Part shown: piece after piece, positions 19,291-30,733 of the stretch
Numbering within the stretch: position 1 is the stretch's first letter
How the letters are laid out: every line of letters starts with the position of its first letter
From: Ceratotherium simum simum
Lineage: Eukaryota; Chordata; Mammalia; Perissodactyla; Rhinocerotidae
Length of the DNA stretch: 64,000 nt
Assembly: GCF_000283155.1 (NCBI RefSeq)
Contig: NW_004454179.1
Span: forward strand, 728,882 to 792,881
Direction: 5' to 3'
Made by a program: the position numbers and the translations under genes
The notes under the pieces: generated by a model
Seen by the model: only the letters and a program-made list of their open reading frames with translations
The model's database searches: none
Told to the model about the DNA's origin: nothing

Positions 19291-22200
19291 CCCAGAAGCA
19301 GACCCCGAGCCACGATTTGAGTGCAAATAATTAAGAAGGAAGTGCTCCCAGGAGTAGGGAAGCAAGATAGGGACTGGCAGGAAACCAGGCAGAGGTGCGA
19401 TGTTAGGTGAAGCCTCAGATTTAGATCTTGCTTTGAGGCGATGGAGTTAAGATTTGTGCTCCCTCCTCTGTTATCCGAGGCTGCCCAGGCACTTCCCTCT
19501 CTCTAGAGAAACCCTCCTTAGGTAGGAGCATTTAGCAGTAAAGCAAACAAAAGCAAGAGGGGATGGACGCATAGGGCCGGTGAAAGGATATCATCAGAGC
19601 CCACAGTAGACTCCAAAACTTGTGCTTCCTACTGTTTTTTTTTAGTATAACTTTAGAATAAATTTTTTTCCCCAAAATCATAGAAACAAAATTTAACATA
19701 ATAAAAGCACCCAACGAAAGACAAATACAGAGAAAGAGACAGATATTCCAGAAGGCTTCTTTGAAGATTGCACAGTTAGGCAATTTCTTTAGTTCCAGCA
19801 GAAAGAACCATCTGTCTAAGGCCTTTAGCTTCATGGAGTTTGTGTGACATGCAATATTTTCCCCTGAGCTTTCCTGGGACTGAAAGGAAAGGTGACAATT
19901 TTTGTTGTTTTGTTTCTCTCCCTTTCTTAATTTCACATTTTTGAAAGTCTATGCTTGGATGAAACAACAACGATTTGTTGGTGTAATAAATCAAGCAGGA
20001 CCAATTCCAGTATGTCTTAATAAAAAATAAATTATTAGTACTCACATCTTGATAAATTTTTTAAAAAGTTCCTCTCATCCTTCTTTTTGCAACTTGTCTT
20101 CACATCTTTAGTTCCACTGGGTAAATAATTTTTCTGGTCAAACAGTTGAAACAAGGACGTTTATTTGAATGGCCTGTATCAAAGCTCCTTCAGTGTTGAC
20201 CATCACTTTATCAGTTACTCACGGGAGGGCACCTATTCCAAGACCCTTCTTGTAACCAGGATCCAGTCCTCTCTACCTCCTTTCTCTCCTGTTCTAGGTG
20301 CTATTATGGGCTATGAACTTGTGTGCCACCCCCAGGCAGGAAACAGTTTGGCTATGTTAGCACCGTGATTGACTTTCATTAGGAACCTGAACTTTGACTG
20401 CTCTCAGTTGTGGATCTTCCACTGGGAACAGTAAGAAGACTTGCTGAGAATAACTAAGCCCTCTCTATGGTACGAGCTCTATGCTATGTTCCATACAGCT
20501 AACCTAGCAAATTACATATAACATATAATATGATTTTAATGCTAACTTTCTATCCCTTTTACCCCAATGATTGGTAGAAGTGTCTCTGACCTTGCCTCAT
20601 TTGTGTCCTCATCTTTCTATGTCATCTGTGCTCTTCATCATTCATTGATCCTCATCCTATTTCCCATGCTTCTCTGTGTCAAAATGGGTACTTCATTTTG
20701 ATTAGGCTTTGTTCTACAGAGAATTCTCTTCTTCTATAGATGCTCAAAGGGCATGCTTTCCATAGAGGGCTTCAACTGGCTCTCCCAAATTCAACTTATA
20801 CCATTCCTTGGTATGAGAACAAGAGGAAGAGCATGCAACAGATGTTCTATAACAAGCCAGCTGTAACCACCAGCTACCAGAAATAGCTTCCCTCTCTTGT
20901 ACTGTACATTCTTTGACTTTTGTGCTCTGAGTGATGTTATCAGAGTGTGAGTGTGTTGTGGGGTCTAAAGTTCCTACACTTTGGTAAGGAATAGAACAAA
21001 TTCTAGGATTAGTAGCACCTGAAATATCTCCCTCCCAGTGTAGACAGTGCTTATTCTCTATCACAGCTGTGCATCAGGAAGCACCCCTCCTAATGTTTTT
21101 ATGGCCACCCCATGTGGGCTTCACAGAGGTGCTCTGTGTGTTGGCAGGGCCCAAGGTTCAGAGCCTCTTGTGCACATCTACCTACATTATCACTGCTGTG
21201 GAAATGTAGGCTGGGAATTGTAATCACATTTTGGGCCAAGTCTCAGGATCTCTGCCCATTATTATAAAGGAGAGAAATAGGTTGATTGATTTCTTTTAAT
21301 AATCAATACAGTTAGTGAAATATAACCTGTGACTTATCACTAATCAAATATGAGAGTTTCAAGGATTCTGTGACTCCAGATAAGGCACTTATGCCCAATT
21401 TATAACCAGTTCCAGAAAAGTAAGTGACATTCCATATATCAAATACAGGATAGTCAAACTAGGATACATTAACATCACATTTAACTATATTTTTTAAATC
21501 ATATGAAGCAATAAATTGAGATGGATTAGCAACTGGAGAGAAGCTGAGAAATGTTAGGCATCTGAAAATACATTTATCATCACAAATGCAATTTTCCATC
21601 AAATAATACTGATTGCTTCTATTAGAGAAGAAGCCAGAATCTGACAAAGGGGAGAAATATTTCATAAGTATTTTTTAAAAGATATTAAAATTCTGTATAC
21701 TTCTTTCTACTTTCAACTGGATAGAGAATTGAACTCTTATTCTCATATTAAAGGACTTTTGTCATTCTCTTCCTATAAATATCACTTCTCATTTCTTGAA
21801 ATGTGGGCCAATTCCATAGGCATATCCCCAGGTTATTTTGTTGTTATGGGCTAAAATCCACCAGAAGACTTTCAAAGAAGATTCAGGTATGTTGCATTAA
21901 ATAAACCACAGAGGTATAGTTTCTTAAGCTTAGAGGTAGTTTGTAATTCGGAGGCAATTTCATAAAAAAGAATCCTGATAGTAAAACATCATACTACTGT
22001 ATTGTTTTTAATGTAGCCTCTAAAATGGTTTAACTGGAATTTTGGAAGCAACCCATGCAAAAGAGAGACCCCAGATGATTTTTTGTTTCCCTGAAAATAA
22101 TATTGAGTGGATCATGATTAAAACAGATAGAGAAGTCTATTGGTCATTGTCATCTATCTTGAAAGTGGTCATGATTAGACATGAACTGGTGCCAGCCAAA

Positions 22201-22680
22201 GCCAGAACTTTCTGTGGTGGATTCATAACTTCTTCACTTTCCCCATTGCTCAACCTTTAGAGGAATCTCTGGTTATTACCATACTTTTTATTTTCAGGAC
22301 TAACTAGGACTTCTGAACTTCATTCTCTCTTTTTCCTAATTAAAATCTCCTCAAATGTACGACTAGTTTCATGTTCTATAATATCAGATAAAACCAAAAT
22401 GAAACAAAACTGATGACGGTCTTAGCTTACCAAGGACACATATCTCAAGCATTGAAGATGGTGAAAAAAATGAAAATATGGCAAGGCTCCTTAAGGATAT
22501 GGAAATAAATGCCTTTGATTTTCATTGGCAAAAGAAGAATGAAAAATCCTACTCAGTATGTGAGAACACTGAGCCTTGGTGAGGGTAAGACACATGTAGA
22601 GTCTTTATTGCATGCACAGATGTTTGAGACCTGACTTTAAGAATGAAGTGAGTTCATTCTCATAGATAATTGAAGATAGA
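19291..22680. other. Non-coding interval, repeat-poor
   Basis: About 3.4 kb. The part from 19291 to 19510 resembles an old dispersed repeat I cannot name. Beyond it I recognise neither repeat nor gene. ORFs up to 134 codons on the minus strand (19532-19936) have no recognisable features. Confidence 0.4.
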
Positions 22681-22720
22681 ATTCTATCAGCAGCCTCTGA
22701 GTAAAAAAAAAAAAACTATC

Positions 22721-22780
<60 letters not shown>
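22721..22780. repeat. (ATCT)15 tetranucleotide microsatellite
   Basis: Fifteen uninterrupted ATCT units, followed by a short imperfect extension to about 22803 and preceded by a poly-A run at 22703-22715. Perfect purity predicts high allelic variability. Confidence 0.97.
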
Positions 22781-22781
<1 letters not shown>

Positions 22782-22809
22782 ATCATCTATCATCTATCTA
22801 TTTTTGTCT

Positions 22810-24824
22810 ATTTTTCTATAAGGAAAAGTTCAAGACTTTAGAATGAGCAAAAAGGATTACTTGAAGTCCATTCAACGGCGCTGGAGTCTCTGAGGATTGT
22901 CTGATCTTCTAGGGATGTGTGCCTTGTCTGTCACTAGGCTATTATACAACTCTGTGGAGAAAGAAATTAACTTACAGAAAAGGGATGATAATGCAAATAT
23001 TTCCTCTTCTTAGCTGTGCAAATGATTCCTGTTCGTGGCAATGCAAATGAGTTTTGTTCAGTAGAGAATATAAAATCTTTGTAAATCAAATCCTCATTTG
23101 AACAGTTCTAATACCTTACTTGTTCTCTTATTAACATGTCAAAATTTTTTTTGACATGTGTTACTTTTATATCTATATGAGAGTCATAATTTTATACTTC
23201 TTGGAAGACTGTCCTTTAACAATACTCAATAAGGAATTTATTTTCCTTTTCAGAGTTAAAATGATTCTGGAGTAGGGGTAATGATGCCATTAGGAACAAA
23301 ACCATTTGGTATCACTTGTGGAATACTGTTTGCAGAATATCAGAAATATTTGGGATATGGTTAGGAATGGGACAGGGCTGAAAGCATTGTGATATTGGGA
23401 GCAAAGAGCCAGTTTTGTGTCACACACACACACACACACACACATTTATGGATGGACACCACATAAATATGCTAATAGGGAGAAGGGGAGGAAAAAGAGG
23501 AGAGAGCCATTTCTTTTCTTGAAACTTTCCCCTTACTCTTTATTTGTTTCTTGACTTAATATTTCTTACACACATTTTTATTTGTTTTGCTTTTTTCCTA
23601 GAAGAAATTTCACAGAATGCTTGCAATTTATTTATTTTGGCATATATATTTATTTTGGCTTGCTGTCAGTTTCATTTCTTTCAAAAGAAAATAATTACAA
23701 AATACTTTGTCAGTTAAAAATTTTACAATCTGTCTTCCTAGAATATGTATTTATCATTTTTGTGTGCTTGTTAAGATGCACCTCATAGAGGTATCCACTG
23801 TTCCTTCACTTACTCAAGCCCTATAATTAACTAAAAACATCAATTGATTTTTTAAATTTTTTATTAAATGAGATAACGCTCTCCTGTAAGCTACCAGGGC
23901 AGATCCTGGGCAGGCCTATGAGCTACAGATAAAGATGCAGCCTATGATTAAGGAACAAGAGCAGAAAAGTTCAACTGAAAGCTGTACAATTAGTGATGGG
24001 GCTGGGTCAGTGGTTCCCAAGTAGGACACCAACTTTGTAGTTATAGACTGAGAGAGAAGACAGGTCACAGTAGATAGGGCATGTTGAATATGCCTATTCA
24101 ATTCAGCCTGGTGCTGAAACATTGTTTATTCATCTATTTCCCTCTCTGGAAGTTGACGTCAACTGATGCTGCGTCCCACAGATGACCATGGGCCTGGCCA
24201 GGGAAGACCTTGGCAGGAGGGACTCAAACGTGTTTCCTTCTTTAAACATAAGAGCTACAAGGCTTTGCAGCAATCTCGTGGATACTTATTGCTGTAGAAA
24301 TGAAATATCCATGAAAGGGGAGTAGAGACCACATCAAGGAAGAGGCATTTGCCTGGTGAAAGTTTATTCACACTTCTTTTCCCCTGCCTTAGGCAGAAAG
24401 AGAATTCCCTGCAGACCCGTGAATGCCTGGAGTTGCACTCAGCCCAGGCTGCAACCACAAAGCCTGGATTATCAAAGGATATCAGAAAATAGTGTCTCCT
24501 TAGAAGGGAGCCACCTGGTCTCAGGCTTAGGCTCAGAACATCTGCTTGGTTCTTCCTATCTTGTATAATTTAGCATCCAGACCATTGTATGATTCTCTAC
24601 TTCTGAGCTTGGGGGCTCTCTCTTTGCTTGAGCTGCAATACCTGCCATCTTCCTCGACTTGTTACTGTGAACATCAAATGGGTGCCAGTGTATTTCAGCG
24701 ACACACATTCAGGGTGGGCACTTGAGGATGAAAGAAGTGACAGGTTTGACAGTACAAAGATAGTCTAGGAAATGAATAAGAAAATACCTATCTTTAATCT
24801 AAAATTGCTCAGACCTAAGTTTTT
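22810..24824. other. Non-coding interval, repeat-poor
   Basis: About 2 kb. Contains a (CA)12 run at 23421-23444 and octamer motifs at about 22991 and 23041. No gene or interspersed repeat recognised. Confidence 0.45.
23421..23444. repeat. (CA)12 microsatellite
   Basis: Twelve perfect CA dinucleotides. Confidence 0.95.
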
Positions 24825-26152
24825 AAAAAACCTTTTTATTTAAAAAAAAACTTCAAACCCACAGAAAACTTTATACATATAATTTTTGCTGAATCATTTG
24901 AGAGAATGTTGTAGTGTTATAGATGTCATGACCTTTCATCCCTAGGAATAAGGTCATTCTCTTACAGAATCACAATACAATAATCAAATCAAGAAGTTCA
25001 ACATAGTTGTGATACTGTTCTCTAATATACAGTCCATATTCAAGTTTCACCACTTGTTCCAATAGCAGCCTTTATAGAAAGTTATAGTTTTTGATCCAGT
25101 GCTCAGCAGAGTGGTAACGTCTCTTCAGTCTCTTTATACCTAGATCAATTTTCAGCCTTTCTTTGAATTGAATTAGACATTTTTGAAGAGTACAGGCTAG
25201 TTGTTTTGTAGAAAGTCCCTCAGTTTGTGTTTGTATGATGGTTTCCCTGTGATTAGATACAAGCAATGACTTTTTGTAGAAATTCTACATAAGTACTGTT
25301 GTATCCTTCTGGGCACATTGAATCTGGAATTTTATGATGTCATTTTGTCCCATTATTGGTAATATTAGCTTTGATCATATGATTAACAATGAAAGCAGTG
25401 CAGGACTTGACAGTAGAGAGAGAATGAAGGATAGTATAGAAACTTGATTCCACTCAATCTAATAAGTATCTTATTGTATTTAATAGAAATATGTAAGGAG
25501 ATCCTTTCACGTTATGGAACTATCTTGTTCCTTAATAAACCTTTTAGCTGATAGTTTTAATATCCATAATGATTCTTGCTTAGATCAATTAATACTATAG
25601 TGATTGAACATGGTGATTTTCTAACTATTTCATCTCACATGTAATATAAAGAATTCTACTGTAAAAAAGAGCTTCCCCTTTCTCTCTTTCTCCGTCCCTC
25701 CCTCTCTTCTCATTTCATCCTCTTCTCCCTCCTCCCTGTGATTGTGTAGTATATTTTTACTATCAGTATTCACTCATGGACTTTTAAAAATTCAATGTAT
25801 TACGTTCCATTATAATTATTCATCATTTAAAGCTCAAATTTGTCTCTGATTTGTTCAGGAGAAGCATCTTAAAGCTGATTCCTGGGTCCACCTGATTTGA
25901 TCCCATTATTTTTTAGCATTTATTTTTTGGCATAATGTAACGTTCCAGGCTTCATTTGTACTTTCCCTGTCCCTTCCCCGGAGCAACCGTTTCTTTAAGG
26001 ATCTTTGGTTCCCTTTAGTTGGAAATGATAGTTAGAAATCAGACTCTGGATGCTGGGCATGCTCATTGGTATTGGGGTGGCATTGCTTCTAGTCTCAGTC
26101 AGTAGACAAAACTTGGAAATACATATTTGTTATTTTTAAAATAGTGAATTCA
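24825..26152 (-). mobile_element. Ancient L1M-type LINE (antisense), left part
   Basis: Long collinear match to a well-known antisense mammalian L1 segment: 'gtctcttcagtctctttatacc', 'catttttgaagagtacaggctagttgttttgtagaa', 'catgatgtcattttgtcccattattggt', 'ccataatgattcttgcttagatcaatta', 'ttccaggcttcatttgtactttccctg'. It has a CT-rich run near 25673-25735. It is interrupted at 26152 by a younger L1. Confidence 0.75.
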
Positions 26153-26668
26153 GGGACTCAGACACTTGTACACCCATGTTCATAGCAGCAATATTCACAA
26201 TTGCCAATAGTTTCCACAATACAAATGCCCATCAATAGGTGAATGGATAAACAAAATGTGGTATATACATACAATGGAATTTTATCTGGCCTTAGAAAGG
26301 AATGAAATTCTGATACATGCTACAACCTGGATGAACCCTGAAAAATTATGCTATGTGAAATAAACCAGACACAGACAAACATTGTATGATTCTAGTTATA
26401 TGAGGTACTTAGAATAGGCAAATTCATAGAGACAGAAAGTAGAATAGAGGTTACGAGGGCCTGGGGGGAGGAGAAAGAAGGAGTTATTATTTAATGTGTA
26501 CAGAGTTTCTATTTGGGATGATGAAAAAGTTCTGGAGGTGGATGGTGGTGATGGATGCACAACATTGTGAATGTACTTAATGCCACTGAATTGTGCACTT
26601 AAAAGTGGTTAAAATGGTAAGTTTTATGTTATGTATATTTTACCACAAGGAAAATAAAATTAAAAAAA
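26153..26668 (+). mobile_element. L1 LINE 3' end (sense), inserted in older L1
   Basis: 'ttcatagcagcaatattcacaattgcc', 'atcaataggtgaatggataaacaaaatgtgg', 'gaattttatctggcc' and 'aattgtgcacttaaaagtgg' are the L1MA/MB-type ORF2 3' end and 3'-UTR. It ends AATAAAATTAAAAAAAA. AGTGAATTCA (26143-26152) and AGTGAACTCA (26669-26678) are a 9/10 target-site duplication. Confidence 0.9.
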
Positions 26669-26678
26669 AGTGAACTCA

Positions 26679-26900
26679 TACTGATAACTAATTCTGATCT
26701 ATCAAACCTGCAGAATAAAGTTCCTCTATATTTAGTTCTAAGTACTAGTATGCTCTTTCTCTCTCTCTCAACATGGAGATCTCTTTCTCTCTTTTATTGC
26801 TCTGACCATAAAGTACACATACAAAAACATTGGATAACTGGGCTTTATTAACATGGGAAAATGACTGATATCCCATTGCAAATCTCTGGTTAAGCTGAAC
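26679..26900 (-). mobile_element. Ancient L1M-type LINE (antisense), right part
   Basis: 'catactgataactaattctgatctatc', 'ggagatctctttctctc' continue the same antisense L1 consensus that stopped at 26152, so the sense L1 is a true nested insertion. The right edge is uncertain. Confidence 0.6.
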
Positions 26901-27201
26901 TAGAGAACATGGTTTAGACTCAAGGCTAACCTGGAAACTTCTACCACTCACCTCAAATCTAGAATGCCACGACCCACTTAGGTGAAGGAAAAGCTCCTGT
27001 GGAATAACTATCCCCATTGATTCCCATTATCTAATGGAAAGAGAGCTTGGAGCTTATAAAGAAATGAATCATTTAATGTCCTCTTAGAGGAATCCACTAT
27101 CAGGGGACTCAGACCCACCACTGGGCCACAGATCAGTCTTTGAAGAGCACTACTATAGAATAAGTCTTCCTTACAAGGTGTATGGATTAACATCTTCCTA
27201 G

Positions 27202-27255
27202 GTTAACATCTACATGCAAATGAAATGTGTTAACATCTACATGCAAATGAAATGT
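27202..27255. repeat. Perfect 27-bp tandem duplication with octamer motifs
   Basis: A 27-bp unit beginning GTTAACATCTACATGCAAAT is repeated without a mismatch at 27202-27228 and 27229-27255. Each copy contains the octamer ATGCAAAT and a GTTAAC half-palindrome. The preceding bases carry a shorter related piece (GATTAACATCT), hinting at a third, older unit. Confidence 0.95.
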
Positions 27256-27469
27256 GGGTTACAATGACTATTTGGATCCGTGGCAACCTGACAGTCAAGA
27301 TCAGCAACAGCAGTTAAAATCTAAGAGTGGCAAACAAGTTGAGAAAAAATCATTTATTTTCAGGGTCAGCAAATCAAAGCACTCATCCTATTTTCTGATA
27401 TTTGGGATTTCCTAGAAAAAAGGGAAAAGGAAGAGGAGCAGCTATTTGCTAGTTACCCAACATCTTTAG

Positions 27470-27928
27470 TGTTGGGTTGAATTGTGTCTTTCTAAAGATA
27501 TGTTGAAGATTTAGTCCCTAGTACCACAGAATCTGACCTTATTCGGAAATAGGGTCATGGTATATGTAATGAGCTAAGATGAAGTCATACTGGAGTAGTG
27601 CGAGCCCTTAATCCAACTTGGCTGATGTTCTCATAAGAGAGGAAAACGCCATATGAAGACAGAGACACACAGACAGAAGACAACCATATGGAGACAGACG
27701 CAGAGATTGCAGTTACGCATCTACAAGCCAATAAATTCCAAAGACTGCCAGCAAACACCAAAAACTAGAAGAGGCAAGGAAGGATTCTCCCTTACAGGTT
27801 TCAGAGAGCATGGCCCTGCTGATACTCTGGTTTTAGACTTCTGGACTCCAGAACTGTGAGACAATATTATTGTCAAAATTAAGCTACCCAGTTTGTAGTA
27901 CTTTGTTACAGCAGCCCAGGAAAGTATA
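27470..27928 (+). mobile_element. 5' LTR of a MaLR element (MLT1/MST type)
   Basis: Starts TGTTGGGTTGAATTGTG and carries 'agaatctgaccttattcggaaatagggtc', 'agacagagacacacagac', 'ttagacttctggactccagaactgtgagac' and ends '...tttgttacagcagcccagg', all in MLT1-type order. It is followed directly by MaLR internal sequence and paired with a second LTR at 29409-29878. Confidence 0.9.
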
Positions 27929-29408
27929 GATTTTGGTACCAGGAAGTCAGGTGCTGCTATAACAAATACCTAAAAATGTAGAAGTAGCGTTGGAATTGGG
28001 TAATGGGTAGAGGCTGGAAGAATTTTGAATTGTTTGATTGTAAAATTCTGGATTGCTTTGAGGAGATTGGTGGTAGAAATGTGGACATTAAAAACAATTT
28101 TGATTAGAGGTTGGAAAGAAGTGAGGAGATCTACAAGGAAGCTTCTGTTGTCTTAAAGAATACAGAGATCATCATTTACAGAGCGTTGTTAGAAATATGA
28201 GCATTAAAGGTACTTATGGTGAAGACTCAGATGGAAATAAGGAACATGTTATTGCATACTGGACGAAAAATTATCGTTGCTGTAAAGTGACAGAGAACTT
28301 ATCTGAATTATGAGAACTTGTCTGTTGGGCGGAAAATAAAACTCGTAAGCGAAAAATGTGGATATTCAGGTGAGGAGATTTCTAAGAAAAGTGTGGGAGG
28401 TGCAGCCTGGTTTTTCCTTGCTGTTTATAATAAAATGTGAGAGGACAGAGGTAAAATGAGGAGTGAAGCTAAGCAAAAAGGAAACAGCACTTGATGATTT
28501 GTAAAATTCTCAGCCTATCCAAAAAGTGTGCTCTGAGACAGGACCGAGGGTGCAGTGGAAAAAACTTCCACTAAATTGATTAGTCTTGGAACTTATGGAT
28601 CCAGTCAACCACCTCAGCAGAAGTCAGTAATAGAGATGAGGTTTTCCAGGAAGAAGCTGTGGGAAACCCTTGTGTGTAGTGGTGTCAATCTCCACAACAT
28701 CCATGGAAGACTGACAAGGTTTTTGAGAACATTATACCTGCAGAAGAACTGCCAGCCTGGACCGAAAGGGACATGGGAGGAAATGAAGGAAGGATAACTC
28801 CAAGGGTAGAGCCATGGATGCAGAGGTCAGTGGGGCTACTGCTGCCACCACCTGGACCCAGAGGGCACAGGCCCAGCTGGTGAGGCCACCACCTCCTTGT
28901 TCCAGAGGGTGGGACTGCTACCCAGGGCTGAGGGGACAGGATCACTGCCCAGGGCCAAGAGGGCAGGGCCACCCCAGCTGACCTAGAGGACAGGGCATGG
29001 AGCCAGAGATAATAATTCTCAAGCCTTGAAATCTGATGGGATTTTTCCTGCTGGGTTGTGAACTTGCTTTCGACCAATGACCCCCTTTTTTCTTCCAATT
29101 TCTCCCATTCGGAATGAAAATGTCTACCTCATACTCATCCCAGGATTGTATTTTGGAAGCAGATAACTTATTTTCTAGGTTTCACAGGTCTACACAGGGA
29201 GAGGAATTTTGCCTCAGGATGAATCAACCTAAGTCTTACCCATAACTGATTTAGATTTAGATTTTGGATTTTGAGTTGACAAACATTTAGATGAAATTTT
29301 GGACTTAGAGTTGATACTGGAATGGTTAAAACTTCTGGGGATGTTGGGATGGGTGAATGTATTTTGCACATGGGAAGAACATGAATTTGGGGATGGCAGA
29401 GGGCAGAC
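27929..29408 (+). mobile_element. MaLR internal region (non-autonomous ERVL-type)
   Basis: Begins GATTTTGGTACCAGGAAGT, then 'gtgctgctataacaaatacctaaaaatg' and 'ttggaattgggtaatggg', the standard MST/THE1-type internal start. It ends with a purine-rich stretch (GGATGGCAGAGGGCAGAC) just before the 3' LTR. At about 1.48 kb it is the usual MaLR internal length; these elements lack pol and env and depended on ERVL proteins. A degenerate GC-rich minisatellite (about 28840-28985) sits inside. Frames on either strand are broken and no protein is expected. Confidence 0.85.
28840..28985 (+). repeat. Degenerate GC-rich minisatellite within MaLR internal region
   Basis: Imperfect units of about 26-30 bp of the form CCAGRGCYRAGRGGRCAGGR...CTGCC repeat about four to five times. 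Such GC-rich tandem units are a normal component of MST/THE1-type internal sequences. Confidence 0.65.
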
Positions 29409-29878
29409 TGTTATGGGTTGAATTGTGTTCCCTCAAAATATACGTTGAAATCCTAACAACCAGTACTACTGAAGGTGAACTTCTTTGGAAATAGAATCAA
29501 TGCAGATGTAATTAGTTAAGATTACTAATGCTGGAGTAGCGTGGGCCCTTAATTCAATCCGACTGATGTTCTTAAAAGAGAGGAAAATGTCACGTGAAGG
29601 CAGAGACACACAGGGAGAAGATGGCCACGTATGAGGAGGCAGAGCATACAGTGAAGTGTTTACAAGCCAAGAAACGCTAAGGATTGCCGGCAAGCACCAG
29701 AAGGTAAAAGAGGCAAGGGAGGATTCTCCTCCACAGGTTTCAGAGAGAGAGAGTATGGCCCTGTCTACAGCCTGATTTCAGACATCTAGCCTCCAGAATT
29801 GTGAGACAATAAATTTCTGTTTTAAGCCTCCCAGTTTGTGGTACTTTGTTACAGCAGCCCTGGAAAACTAATAGAGCA
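29409..29878 (+). mobile_element. 3' LTR of the MaLR element
   Basis: Starts TGTTATGGGTTGAATTGTG and ends ...GGAAAACTAATAGAGCA. Same orientation and same landmarks as 27470-27928. The bases after it (TTTAA, 29879-29883) nearly match those before the 5' LTR (TTTAG, 27465-27469), consistent with the 5-bp target duplication of ERVL/MaLR elements. AATAAA occurs near 29806. Confidence 0.9.
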
Positions 29879-29883
29879 TTTAA

Positions 29884-30368
29884 GTTCCAGTAAGTAGCTG
29901 CTTCAAGTCTTTGTGACATAAGGATAATGAACTAATCAATAATCAATTTGCCATCAATATTCAGCTATTTATAGTGCCAAACACCGACTTCTTATTTCTT
30001 ACTTCTGTAATGTGACAGCTTCCTCTTCCTATGATATTTTATTAGAATTTTACCCTATGTTTGTACTCAAAATTCTATGGACCAACGTCACTTTGATGGC
30101 TACCTGAATCATCTGGATAACAAAGAATTTTGGGAAAAGGACCGTCTCACCCTCTTCATCTCTATATCCACTATACCATATGGCTCCCTACATGCCCAAA
30201 CATTTTTGAATATATCCCACAGAAAGAGATACATTTGCCATTATAACCCTGGGTGCTTATACGTATGCACTAGCATAGGCTAAAGAAAACTTATCTTTAT
30301 TACCCTTAATACACGTGAAACAGATATTTTCTAGTCTATTCTATCTTTTAAAATGGTGATATCTACTT
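29884..30368. other. Non-coding interval, no repeat recognised
   Basis: About 490 bp of AT-rich sequence between two MaLR LTRs, without any gene. Confidence 0.5.
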
Positions 30369-30733
30369 GTATTAGTGTGCCTGGGATGCCATAACAAAAC
30401 ACCATAAACTGAGTGGCTTAAACAATAGGAACGGATTTCTCACAGTTTTGGAGACTGGAAGTCCTAGATCAAGGTGCTGTCAGTTTTAGTTCCTAGCGAG
30501 GGCCCTCTTCCTAGCTTGCAGCTGGTGCCTCCTCACTATGTCCTCACATGGTAGAGAGAGAGAGATTGGAATCAAGTTCTCTAGTGTCTCTTCTTATAAA
30601 GGCACTAATACCTCATGACCTCATTTAAACCTAATTACATCCCAGGGCCCCATCTCCAAATACCATCACACTGGGCATTAGGGTTTCAAGATATGAATGT
30701 TGTGGGGGGCACAATTCAGTTCATAGCACTACC
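30369..30733 (-). mobile_element. MaLR solo LTR (MST/MLT1 type), antisense
   Basis: Reverse complement carries 'gaattgtgcccccc', 'cattcatatcttgaaaccctaatg', 'agtgtgatggtatttggagatgggg', 'ccatgtgaggacatagtgag', 'caccttgatctaggacttcc' and 'aactgtgagaaat', in MST/MLT1 order. No partner LTR nearby. Confidence 0.85.

Noticed and set aside
19532..20045. Overlapping minus-strand ORFs of 134 and 89 codons
   Set aside because: No recognisable protein features; hydrophobic AT-driven composition, no exon context.
22721..22803. CRISPR-like regular repeat
   Set aside because: It is a tetranucleotide microsatellite in a mammalian genome; no spacer-repeat structure.
28685..29098. 137-codon minus-strand ORF, Pro/Ser/Trp-rich
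   Set aside because: Antisense translation of the GC-rich minisatellite inside the MaLR internal region.
27929..29408. Possible retroviral gag/pol genes between the LTRs
   Set aside because: Length and start sequence fit a non-autonomous MaLR internal region; no long frame remains.
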